Assembly (NCBI GenBank): GCA_029935135.1
Contig: JAOZKX010000002.1
Location: 1-22,796 of the forward strand
Direction of reading: 5' to 3'
Length of the DNA: 22,796 bases
Source: Desulfocapsa sp.
GTDB lineage: Bacteria > Desulfobacterota > Desulfobulbia > Desulfobulbales > Desulfocapsaceae
The notes below the pieces were generated by a model. That model had not been told where the DNA came from, made no database searches, and saw only the letters and a list, made by a program, of their open reading frames with translations. Position numbers and translations under genes: made by a program. Below are positions 14,154-21,772 of this stretch, piece after piece. Positions within the stretch are counted from its first letter, which is position 1, and each line of letters begins with the position of its first letter.

Positions 14154-16373
14154 TCACACAAAACTTCCAATTTGAAATACTGCAACGGAAGCAAGAAAAG
14201 CAAAAAATGTATTAAAGGCCATTGAAAAAAAGGCCCACTTCCAGGATCCTGCCTCTTTTGCTATGCAGATAACGGTTACAAAGCATGGGGCATAGAACAT
14301 AATAAATATGAGAACAGAAATGGCTACAACACTGTTCCAGTTAGGATCTCGCACGAGTCTTTGTCCCAGAGAATCCGATGCATCAACATCCACTTCACCC
14401 ATGGAGTATGCTGTTCCCAGGGTAGAAATAATAACTTCTTTGGCGGCGAAACCGCCTAGTAAAGCAATATTTGTGCGCCAGTCAAATCCGGCTAGTGAAG
14501 AAACGGGTTCAAGAAAAATACCGATACGCCCTGCAGTTGAATTTCTCAACCTGGCACCGGATTGCTCCTGATCAATGGTAGTAAGTCTCTCCTGTAAAGC
14601 CAATGCTGATTCTGAAAGGTCCCCATTGTGGTTATCAGATTCTCTGATTTCCAGTTGGATCGTTTCTGAAAAACTTTCGGTGACAGCAATTCGTTTTTCC
14701 GCAAAAGAATCCAGTTCTTCCTGCGGTAATCCCGGATAGGTCATTAATGCCCAGAGTAAAATTGAGATCGCCAGAATAACAGTCCCGGCCTTTTTAATGT
14801 ATTGCCAGGTTCTTTCCCAGGTATGTATAAGTAGCCCCTGAAGCGTAGGAAAACGGTAAGGTGGGAGTTCCATGACAAAGGGTGTTGCCTCTCCCTTAAG
14901 CACAGTGCTGCGCAATAGTTTGGCAACAACAAGAGCCACCAACCAGGCAAGCAGAGTAAACAGAAACATATAGAGTGCTTTATGGTCACTGAAAAAAGCA
15001 CCAATCAAGAGAATTAGAACCGGTACTTTGGCACCACAGTTCATAAAAGGTACAGTGAGCAGGGTTGCCATCCGTTCTTTTGGGGAGCGTAAGGTTCTGG
15101 TTGCCATCACACCGGGCACAGCACATCCTCCGGCAATACCTCCAGAGACAATAAAAGGCATGACTGAGGATCCATGCAGGCCAAAAATACGAAAGATTCT
15201 ATCCATCATAAATGCAACGCGTGCCAGATAGCCGGAATCTTCCAGTACGGCAATACCAAAAAACATAAACATGATAAGTGGTACAAAGCCGAGAACTCCC
15301 CCGACACCGTCGATAACACCAGAGATGAGCATGGATTTCAGTGGTCCTTCAGGGAGAAGAGTGTCCACAACACTCCCCAACCAACCAAAAAATGACCCCA
15401 TTAAAGCGACCGGCAGTTCACTCCAGGAAAAAGTAAACTGGTAGAGTGTGAAAAGGATTGCCAGCATAACTACAGGACCGAGCAGGCGGTTGGTGAGTAC
15501 CTTGTCTATTTTGTCTGAGGTGTAGAGTCGGTCTGTGTCAAATTTATGAGTTACAACTCCCTGGCGAAGAATGGCCTTAATGAAACCGTAACGATGGTCA
15601 GCAATGATTGCCTCGGGGTAAACATCCATAGTTTTAAGGAGATGGTCTGAAACAGTGGTTACAATCTGTTCCAGCTGTCTGGCAATGCCCGAATCCTCTT
15701 TTTGCCCAAGGGGGAGCATCTGATCATCGTGCTCAAGGTATTTAATTGCCGTAAACCTTGCCGGGTAGGAGTTTGTGAGAAAATCTGACTCTGCAATGAT
15801 GGAGTCAAGGTGAATGATTATTTTATCCAGATCTTCTCCATAAGAGATGTCAATGGGCTGCCACTTCTCTTCTGAATGACCTACGATAATTGCCTGTCGA
15901 ATGAGCTCATCTGTGCCTTCACCAGTTCTCGCAATTATGGGAACAACCGGAACCCCGAGAAGTTCTTCAAGCTTCCTGGCGCGTACTTCAATCCCTCGAT
16001 CTTTAGCAACATCGATCATGTTTAATGCTATGACGAGAGGAACACCCATTTCAAGAAATTGGGTAGTCAGGTAGAGATTTCGCTCGAGATTAGAGGCATC
16101 GACAATATTGATAACTACCTTAGGCTTATTGGCTGTAAGGAAATCCCGAGTGACAATTTCTTCCACAGAATAGGCGGTAAGAGAGTAGGTACCAGGTAAA
16201 TCAGTGATTGTAATATCCTGCTCATTATGACTGAAGTAGCCTTCCTTATGATCGACAGTTATACCAGGATAATTACCAACATGTTGTCTGGCCCCGGTAA
16301 GGCGATTGAAAAGGGTGGTCTTGCCGGCATTTGGATTTCCAGCAAGGGCCATGGTTATGGAACTGTTGTTCAT
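14154..16373 (-). CDS. feoB: Ferrous iron transporter FeoB
   Basis: A 739-aa inner-membrane Fe(II) importer with an N-terminal GTPase. G motifs: G1 GNPNAGKTT (12-20), G2 PGITVD with Thr39, G3 DLPG (58-61) and G4 NMID (118-121). A helical GDI-like domain follows (about 170-280). Then come two Gate regions with many membrane helices, including GFVPLIMFMFFGIAVLEDSG, GSSVMPFIVSGGIAGGCAVPG and PFMNCGAKVPVL, which carries the conserved pore Cys. A soluble loop of about 80 residues interrupts the membrane part near 545-625. Length is normal. The start is 2 nt after the stop of the small Cys-rich protein, so the two are coupled. It is transcribed with the Cys-rich FeoA upstream. No defect was seen. 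Confidence 0.97.
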   Translation of the reverse strand: MNNSSITMALAGNPNAGKTTLFNRLTGARQHVGNYPGITVDHKEGYFSHNEQDITITDLPGTYSLTAYSVEEIVTRDFLTANKPKVVINIVDASNLERNLYLTTQFLEMGVPLVIALNMIDVAKDRGIEVRARKLEELLGVPVVPIIARTGEGTDELIRQAIIVGHSEEKWQPIDISYGEDLDKIIIHLDSIIAESDFLTNSYPARFTAIKYLEHDDQMLPLGQKEDSGIARQLEQIVTTVSDHLLKTMDVYPEAIIADHRYGFIKAILRQGVVTHKFDTDRLYTSDKIDKVLTNRLLGPVVMLAILFTLYQFTFSWSELPVALMGSFFGWLGSVVDTLLPEGPLKSMLISGVIDGVGGVLGFVPLIMFMFFGIAVLEDSGYLARVAFMMDRIFRIFGLHGSSVMPFIVSGGIAGGCAVPGVMATRTLRSPKERMATLLTVPFMNCGAKVPVLILLIGAFFSDHKALYMFLFTLLAWLVALVVAKLLRSTVLKGEATPFVMELPPYRFPTLQGLLIHTWERTWQYIKKAGTVILAISILLWALMTYPGLPQEELDSFAEKRIAVTESFSETIQLEIRESDNHNGDLSESALALQERLTTIDQEQSGARLRNSTAGRIGIFLEPVSSLAGFDWRTNIALLGGFAAKEVIISTLGTAYSMGEVDVDASDSLGQRLVRDPNWNSVVAISVLIFIMFYAPCFVTVICIAKEAGSWKWAFFSMAFNTFFAFLASVAVFQIGSFV

Positions 16374-16375
16374 AG

Positions 16376-16561
16376 CTAAATATCTTTTTTGTTATTAGGG
16401 TTTTTGTTACTGCATCCTGCCTCATTGCATCCGGAGCAACTACAATCACAGGTGATTTCCTGGGAAGGGTCTGTTGCAAGACAAAACTGCCGGCATATCT
16501 TTTTACCAATATAGAGAAGGACAACAACTATAATTGTTATGACTAGTATGGTTTGCCACAT
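16376..16561 (-). CDS. FeoB-associated Cys-rich membrane protein
   Basis: A 61-aa protein with one N-terminal membrane helix (about 4-18, ILVITIIVVVLLYIG) and a cytosolic tail with seven Cys: 23, 27, 38, 40, 42, 45 and 50 (CDCSCSGC core). This is the layout of the FeoB-associated Cys-rich family found between feoA and feoB in many anaerobes. The family is proposed to bind iron or help FeoB, perhaps as a FeoC-like partner, though its role is unproven. The start is ATG 16561 because GGAGG lies 6 nt upstream; an in-frame TTG at 16573 would place that Shine-Dalgarno inside the gene. It lies 2 nt before feoB. Confidence 0.88.
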   Translation of the reverse strand: MWQTILVITIIVVVLLYIGKKICRQFCLATDPSQEITCDCSCSGCNEAGCSNKNPNNKKDI

Positions 16562-16630
16562 AGGACCCTCCAAGTTAGGTGCCGCTAATTCTTAAACGCA
16601 AAAAAAAAGAACCTTTTTCATTGTGACCAT

Positions 16631-16942
16631 CTATACAGATTGAACAATAATATTACTGCTTGTAAGCTGATCAAGGCTCAATGTGCCCCCATGGACTTTC
16701 AACAAACACTGAGAATTGTTTTGTGGACAGATCAGCTCAGCTTCCTGACCGGGCATAACACCAAGTGAAGCCATGCGGGCACAGAGTTTTCGATCACCTG
16801 TAACCTTACAGATTTTTACTTTACCTGTATGACAAGTTTCAGAAAGAGGTCCGGTTACATTTGGGCAATTTTTCCCAAAAGTACATTGGCGAACTTTCTT
16901 GGCGAAACAGCCGCATTTTTTATTCAAGTTTTTAAGGGTCAT
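16631..16942 (-). CDS. feoA: FeoA-domain protein with Cys-rich N-terminal extension
   Basis: A 103-aa protein. Residues about 40-103 are a FeoA SH3-like domain: KVKICKVTGDRKLCARMASLGVMPG, then VHGGTLSLDQLTSSNIIV. FeoA helps FeoB in Fe(II) uptake. The first 40 residues are an added Cys-rich segment (Cys10, 12, 20, 26, 37), and further Cys occur at 45, 54, 72 and 79, nine in all, so an iron- or zinc-binding or redox-sensing role is plausible. ATG 16942 is chosen because GGAG lies 7 nt upstream; an in-frame TTG at 16963 would add seven residues. It is the first gene of the feo operon, with a promoter and an operator-like repeat immediately upstream. The gap to the next gene is 69 nt. Confidence 0.88.
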   Translation of the reverse strand: MTLKNLNKKCGCFAKKVRQCTFGKNCPNVTGPLSETCHTGKVKICKVTGDRKLCARMASLGVMPGQEAELICPQNNSQCLLKVHGGTLSLDQLTSSNIIVQSV

Positions 16943-16963
16943 ACATTTCTCCAAAGAAGACAA

Positions 16964-16982
16964 TGTTTAGGTACACCAAACA
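16964..16982 (-). promoter_or_regulatory. Operator-like inverted repeat in the feo promoter
   Basis: TGTTTAGGTACACCAAACA has perfect 5-bp outer arms (TGTTT/AAACA) plus one inner G-C pair. Its core TTTAGGT-AC-ACCAAA resembles DtxR/IdeR/MntR-type boxes (TTTAGGT..ACCTAAA). It sits between the -35 and the feoA start, where a bound repressor would block transcription. The identity of the regulator is a guess; a Fur-type box is not evident. Confidence 0.5.
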
Positions 16983-16996
16983 ATATGTGCTGTCAA
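16968..16996 (-). promoter_or_regulatory. Promoter of the feoA(Cys)-feoB operon
   Basis: On the minus strand a perfect TTGACA (16991-16996) is followed after 17 nt by TACCTA (about 16968-16973). The -10 is weak and is overlapped by the operator-like repeat, a common arrangement for a repressed metal-uptake promoter. The gap of 173 nt to the CDF start is shared by divergent promoters; on the plus side TAAAGG/CCTTTA (17059-17078) is another inverted repeat. Confidence 0.5.
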
Positions 16997-17115
16997 TAAC
17001 TTTATCAAGCCTGTTAGCCATTTTTGTATTGTTTTATTTATATGGTAAAGCTAATAAGTAAAGGAATCGGTCCCTTTATAAACAATGTAACTTTTATTGA
17101 TATGTGGATGTAGAT

Positions 17116-18288
17116 ATGAACCATGATCAATCCAGAGCAAAATTAGCTGCTGCCCGGAAAAGGGCGGTAATTTCCATCTGTTTAAATCTTTTTCTTGCTA
17201 TATCCAAAGGAATCGCAGGTGTGTTGTCTGGTTCAACCGCCCTTATAGGGGATGCAATTAATTCAACCACTGATGTTTTTGCCTCAAGTGCTGTTTTTGT
17301 AGGTATCTGGGTTGCCGGTCGAGAACATCCATCTTTCCCCTACGGGCTGTATAAGGCTGAGACGGTAGCTGCGCTAATCACTGCCATTGCCGTTATTCTG
17401 GTGGGGTATGAGCTTGGGCGGCAAGCCTTTTTGGGTGTGTCCGTATTACCCGATATAACAATTGCCCTCCCTGTAGCCGCGATTTCACTTTTAATAGCAC
17501 TGGGCTTTGGACTTGCACAACTTCGTGCCGGTAAAAGACTGAACTCACCTGCAATCATTGCAGACGCTAAAGATTATCTTGCGGATTCACTGTCTACTAC
17601 TGTGGTTTTAATCAGTTTATTGGCTGTCCCCCTTGGTTACAATGTTGACAGGCTTGCTGCAGGGATTGTCTCATTGTTTGTTTTTTATGCTGGTGGGCAA
17701 CTGTTTGTCAGCGCCTTAAAAGATCTTCTTGATGCCTCAATTGATAGGGAAACAGAAAGGGAGATTATCAGTTTCGTGGAAGAGCACCCCCGGATTAACA
17801 GGGTGAAAAAATGTTTCAGCAGGAATGCTGGGGGCCGTTTTCTTGTGGATATGGATGTTGTTATGCACACCCCATCCCATAAAACTGCGGATCTTGTGGC
17901 AGATCGCCTGGAAGAAGAATTGCTCGTTGAATTCCCGGGACTGATACTTGCTCGTATCCGTCCACACTACGCTCCCGGGCAATTCATCAAAAGAGTTACT
18001 CCAGTCAGCGAACCGGAAGGTGAATTGAGTATGCGACTGGCGTCAGCCCCTTGGTTTCTCGTTGAAACAATGAAGACAGAAACAAAAGAGGTCAAAAAAA
18101 GAGAATTTATTGAAAATCGTTACAAGGATGCTGAGAAGAAAAAAGGTCTGCTGGTGGGGCGCTGGTTGTTAAAATTAAAACCAGACGAATTGGTAGCCGT
18201 GGATACGGAAAGTGTAGCCATAGCCCTTTTAAAGGAGTCCGGTGTGGAAATCATTCATCCTTCTTCAGTTACTTCAACTACGATATAA
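17116..18288 (+). CDS. CDF metal exporter with C-terminal NifX-like domain
   Basis: A 390-aa cation diffusion facilitator that exports divalent metal by proton exchange. Six membrane helices fill about 15-205, then the cytosolic ferredoxin-like domain (about 215-290, HPRINRVKKC, VDMDVVMH, IRPHYAPG). Aligned with E. coli YiiP, the transport site reads Asn49, Asp53 (NSTTD, helix 2), Asp153, Asp157 (DYLAD, helix 5). Zinc exporters usually have His/Asp there, so Mn or Fe is more likely. The last 85 residues (about 303-385: ASAPWFLVE, IENRYKD, VAIALLKESGVEII) look like a dinitrogenase-FeMo-cofactor (NifX/NifY) domain. ATG 17116 is preferred over GTG 17104; neither has a clear Shine-Dalgarno. It is divergent from the feo operon, and its 3' end overlaps feoA. 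Confidence 0.88.
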   Translation: MNHDQSRAKLAAARKRAVISICLNLFLAISKGIAGVLSGSTALIGDAINSTTDVFASSAVFVGIWVAGREHPSFPYGLYKAETVAALITAIAVILVGYELGRQAFLGVSVLPDITIALPVAAISLLIALGFGLAQLRAGKRLNSPAIIADAKDYLADSLSTTVVLISLLAVPLGYNVDRLAAGIVSLFVFYAGGQLFVSALKDLLDASIDRETEREIISFVEEHPRINRVKKCFSRNAGGRFLVDMDVVMHTPSHKTADLVADRLEEELLVEFPGLILARIRPHYAPGQFIKRVTPVSEPEGELSMRLASAPWFLVETMKTETKEVKKREFIENRYKDAEKKKGLLVGRWLLKLKPDELVAVDTESVAIALLKESGVEIIHPSSVTSTTI

Positions 18289-18497
18289 TCTGCCTCATTA
18301 TTACGAAGCGTTAAGGTTCCACCCATCACACGCATGGCAACGGGATCATATAAAGGGGCTCGCCCCTGTATGGTGATTTCTGTCCCAGGTACAAGACCCA
18401 TTTCCCTGATTCGTCGTCCCAGTTCACCACCCACTTTAACGGCTTTAATAATACCTGACTGATTTTTAGCCATATTTCGTAAGTTTATATCAATCAT
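18255..18497 (-). CDS. feoA: Stand-alone FeoA protein
   Basis: An 80-aa single-domain FeoA: SGIIKAVKVGGELGRRIREMGLVPGTEITIQGRAP, then DPVAMRVMGGTLTLRNNEADYIVV, which is the canonical FeoA order. It carries no Cys, unlike the second FeoA beside FeoB, so the locus has two distinct FeoA types. The start is taken at ATG 18497; an in-frame TTG at 18530 is unlikely because it would lie at the predicted transcript start. The Shine-Dalgarno is weak (GGAT). It has its own promoter upstream, and its final 34 nt overlap the 3' end of the CDF gene on the other strand. No feoB follows directly; the CDF gene separates it from the rest of the cluster. Confidence 0.93.
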   Translation of the reverse strand: MIDINLRNMAKNQSGIIKAVKVGGELGRRIREMGLVPGTEITIQGRAPLYDPVAMRVMGGTLTLRNNEADYIVVEVTEEG

Positions 18498-18542
18498 TTT
18501 TTTATCCGTATAAGTTAGTTGTGTGAGCAATTATATGCAGGC

Positions 18543-18571
18543 GTTATAGTAGTGGGACCTGACATTGTCAA
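18543..18571 (-). promoter_or_regulatory. Sigma-70 promoter of stand-alone feoA with overlapping palindrome
   Basis: On the minus strand, TTGACA (18566-18571), 17 nt and TATAAC (18543-18548) make a near-consensus promoter. The predicted start is about 39 nt before the ATG. The palindrome TGACA-T-TGTCA (18560-18570) overlaps the -35 and could be an operator. Confidence 0.75.
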
Positions 18572-18607
18572 GTCAGATTAGTGTATTGCAAATCTGTATA
18601 AACCACC

Positions 18608-21067
18608 TCACTTGGTACCAAGAATTGAGGTGGCAGCAGGTTCCACACTTCGCAGATGGAGGTCGCTTTGCGGAAATGGAATTTCTATCCCAACATCACT
18701 GAATGCATCGTTAATGGCAAGATTAATCTCACTCTGCACCAATCTTCGATCATTGAAATTTGCAATAAAGGCACGCAACTCGAAGTCAAGTGAACTGCTG
18801 CCAAATGCCAGGAAGAGTGCTCGTGGCTTTGGCGTAGAAAGAACCAGTGGATGCTCTTCGGCGCATTGCTGCAGAATCTGTTGAACCTGTTCGACATTTG
18901 AGCTGTAAGCCACACCGACAGGGATCCTGATTCGTGCCTGCCTTTCTTTTAAGGTCCAATTTGTCACCGGGCCAGTGATCAGGTCTGAGTTGGGTAGAAC
19001 TATTTCTGCCTTATCAAAGGTTTCAACAACTGTGGCCCGTAGGCCAAGTTCCTTTACAACGGCCATCTCTTCGCCGACCTCAATGACATCTCCAAGTTTA
19101 ATTGGCCGTTCAAAGAGTAGTATAAGGCCACAGGCAAAGTTTTTTATAATTTCCTGCAATCCAAACCCTATGCCAACGCCAAGTGCTCCACCAAGTATAG
19201 TTAAATTGGTGAGACTAAATCCAAGTGCTCCTAAGGCCAGCAGAAAGCCTACCAACATAATAGCATAATGTAAAAGCTTAGTGATGGATAACTGCAGCCC
19301 TTTATCAATGTTTTGCTGGGGAAGGACAGACTGGAGCAAGGTGGCCTGAATCATTCTGGAAAGGCAGAGGGAAGCATAGAGAAAAAGGCCGGCAGTGATA
19401 CACACCCCCAGTGAAATATGAATTTCATTATAAGTAAAACCAATAGAGCTGATATATACCGCTGCGTTGGTTGCCGTTGGAAATAAACGCCAGCAAACCA
19501 GAGAATAAACAAGAAATGAGAGTAGGGAGCAGGCAATAACAACAGGACGGATCATTGTGGTGATCTTATCCGTATTCTTTTTGATGAGAGAAAAGGGCAC
19601 ATAATGAAGCGCTATCGCTATCGTTGCCAACAGCAAGAGGTAGAGAATCCAGATAAAGAGTCCTGTATAAAAAGTCTTCAGAGAAGCAGAGAAAATAAAA
19701 AATGCCAAGTCTGCCTGACCACTTATCTCTGCAAGCAGAACTGCAAGGAGAAAGAAAAGGGCAACACGACGGATCCAGAAGAACTTTCTTACCTGAGATG
19801 CATGTTTTCTCGTTTCTTTTTCTTTTGCCAGCAAAAATATAATAAAGACAAGAGAAACAAAAAGGAGATATGAGCGCATTAAGGGCATGGGTAAATTGAC
19901 CATAACCAGCAGATCTGTAACAAGAAGTACCAGGGCAAGTCGGGTGACGCTGCTTTTTTGAGCACTATCGGCAATAATTGCTCTGCTGATACGGATAACA
20001 GTGATAAGAGAAATGGCACGAAAAAGGGCGATCCAGAACTGAGGCGGGTTGGCAGTAAATGTTAAAAAAAACAAGATGGTAAGAAAAATGGATATAGAGA
20101 TGGGTCTTCTGGAAACAAAAAGCAATTGCTCTGATCCATGGAGATACTGTTTGCACGAATAAAAGACACCATAGATCAGTAAAAAAAAGAAAACACTCAA
20201 TGTAATCAGGGTTTTTTCTTTGAAAAGATATTTGGTGTCAGGCTGCAGTATCAGTATGATCCCTTTCAGGCAATCTCGCCAAAGTTTGGAGTTGAACTGA
20301 TCTGTAAATTCTCTTGAGAAGAAGGGGGGGGCGTGACTATAGATTCCGCGTTGATATCGATCTTTAAAGAGTGATTCCACTTGCAGGTGGAGTTTGTAGC
20401 CGGCAACCTGTATTCTGCCTGATTTTTCCTGGAGCAAAAGCAGTGGCGTTAAGTGAGAGTCAATATCTACCCTGGCCTGATCCACAGTTCCCTGCATTTT
20501 TTTCAGCTTTTTGATAACTATCGGTAAAGAACTGCTGGCCCCTAACCCTTCATGCCATTGATCAAGTTTTCCTTCTTCAGTTGACCAGAAATCAAGCCAC
20601 TGATCGAGGGTGGCGATATCTTGGTTAAGGGTGTCTGCAGCAGCGAGTAGACTTCTCTCAATGACTTGCAATTCATTCTGCAATTCATTTAATTGCTGAG
20701 AATTCTTTTTTGAATCTACCTTTAAGAGATGGAAATGCTCCTCAAGTTTATTTTTTTTCTGAGAGAGGGTGAGAAATTGTTCCTGGATTTCCAGTGTTTC
20801 GTTAATAGTGGAAATTTCGGAATGCATATCCAGCATTTTTTTTTCAAGTTCAGTGAGTTTGGGTTGCAGATCAGACAGGTCTTTATCAGTTGCCCGAATT
20901 GCCACATCGCTGTCATTGGGCTTTGCAATGGATTCATTTGCTTTATCGCCAGGGGCAGCAAAAGAGACCTGAGCAAACAACATTGCAATACTCAAGAGAA
21001 ACGGAAGACAAAGAAGTGTTTTTTTTAGGCTTATTTGGGTGAGTGGTGAAGGGTATTGGTTGGACAT
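18608..21067 (-). CDS. Large MscS-family mechanosensitive channel (MscK-like architecture)
   Basis: An 819-aa inner-membrane channel that should open on membrane tension and release solutes. A signal peptide (cut near VSFA-AP, residue 37) is followed by a periplasmic coiled-coil domain (about 55-200, rich in Leu/Glu/Lys). A multi-helix membrane region runs from about 285 to 620. The MscS core (about 620-805) has the pore-lining helix GGALGVGIGFGLQEIIKNF (626-644), the beta domain (FERPIKLGDVIEVG, VLPNSDLITGPVTNW) and the C-terminal alpha/beta domain ending IPFPQSDLHLR. The signal peptide plus coiled coil plus extra helices resembles MscK/KefA or MscM, though it is shorter than their roughly 1100 aa. 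It lies 26 nt after the PHP gene, so co-transcription is likely. It contains a G8/C8 run at 20324-20331. Confidence 0.93.
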   Translation of the reverse strand: MSNQYPSPLTQISLKKTLLCLPFLLSIAMLFAQVSFAAPGDKANESIAKPNDSDVAIRATDKDLSDLQPKLTELEKKMLDMHSEISTINETLEIQEQFLTLSQKKNKLEEHFHLLKVDSKKNSQQLNELQNELQVIERSLLAAADTLNQDIATLDQWLDFWSTEEGKLDQWHEGLGASSSLPIVIKKLKKMQGTVDQARVDIDSHLTPLLLLQEKSGRIQVAGYKLHLQVESLFKDRYQRGIYSHAPPFFSREFTDQFNSKLWRDCLKGIILILQPDTKYLFKEKTLITLSVFFFLLIYGVFYSCKQYLHGSEQLLFVSRRPISISIFLTILFFLTFTANPPQFWIALFRAISLITVIRISRAIIADSAQKSSVTRLALVLLVTDLLVMVNLPMPLMRSYLLFVSLVFIIFLLAKEKETRKHASQVRKFFWIRRVALFFLLAVLLAEISGQADLAFFIFSASLKTFYTGLFIWILYLLLLATIAIALHYVPFSLIKKNTDKITTMIRPVVIACSLLSFLVYSLVCWRLFPTATNAAVYISSIGFTYNEIHISLGVCITAGLFLYASLCLSRMIQATLLQSVLPQQNIDKGLQLSITKLLHYAIMLVGFLLALGALGFSLTNLTILGGALGVGIGFGLQEIIKNFACGLILLFERPIKLGDVIEVGEEMAVVKELGLRATVVETFDKAEIVLPNSDLITGPVTNWTLKERQARIRIPVGVAYSSNVEQVQQILQQCAEEHPLVLSTPKPRALFLAFGSSSLDFELRAFIANFNDRRLVQSEINLAINDAFSDVGIEIPFPQSDLHLRSVEPAATSILGTK

Positions 21068-21093
21068 AAAAGTATTGCCTGTCTAGTGTCTGT

Positions 21094-21738
21094 TTAAATG
21101 CTGTCAACGAAAAGGGACATGTTCTTTCTAACTTCCAGGTATTGATCCTCTGACAAACCAGCTCCAAGGGCTACTTTTTTTGCCATTTCTGAGGTAAGGA
21201 AGTCCCCAGGTTCGTGGGCATCAGCGTTAACAACAAGCTTTGCTCCAAATTTTAGGGCGAGTTTGGCCACATGGCCGTTAGTGAGGCAATGGCCTTTACG
21301 ACCTGAGAGTTCTATCATTACATTATTTTTAACAGCAAGCTGGACTTCTTCTTCGGTGATAAACCCGGGGTGCGACAGAACATCGACACAGGCTTCAATG
21401 GCAGCTAAATTTGTTCCAGCGATTACAGGTTCCACAGGAGTCTCACCATGGACAACGACAACAAGTGCACCAAGGAGCCGGGCCTGTTTGGTAAGAGGTT
21501 TGACCAGGGCAGGGGGCACATGAGTCAACTCTATTCCGGGAAGTAGGCGAGTTTTGGAATGTGGGTTTAGGTCCTTGGCTGCCTGTACGATGCGTGGGAT
21601 GATATAATCCAGATTTGAACTATCTGCATGATCTGTGATGGCAACTGCCTTATATCCAAGAACTTCTACTCGCCGAAGGTGTTCAGCAGGGACAAGCGCC
21701 CCGTCACTGAAAAATGTGTGTGTGTGCAGGTCAATCAT
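21094..21738 (-). CDS. PHP-domain phosphoesterase
   Basis: A 214-aa polymerase-and-histidinol-phosphatase (PHP) protein, a trinuclear-metal hydrolase fold. Metal-site residues are in the right order: His5, His7 and Asp12 (HTHTFFSDG), His37 (TDHAD), Glu70 (PGIEL), His97 (VVHGE), His123 (LSHPG), Asp173 and His175 (NADAH). Close relatives are annotated as histidinol-phosphatase-like or YcdX/YciV-like, and the substrate cannot be told. ATG 21738 is chosen because it starts exactly at the first metal motif; upstream in-frame codons run back into miaB and do not resemble the family. No clear Shine-Dalgarno is visible. It sits 34 nt after miaB and before the MscS gene. Confidence 0.92.
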   Translation of the reverse strand: MIDLHTHTFFSDGALVPAEHLRRVEVLGYKAVAITDHADSSNLDYIIPRIVQAAKDLNPHSKTRLLPGIELTHVPPALVKPLTKQARLLGALVVVVHGETPVEPVIAGTNLAAIEACVDVLSHPGFITEEEVQLAVKNNVMIELSGRKGHCLTNGHVAKLALKFGAKLVVNADAHEPGDFLTSEMAKKVALGAGLSEDQYLEVRKNMSLFVDSI

Positions 21739-21772
21739 ATTAATCGTGTTTTTAGGTTGATGGTTGGTGTTG

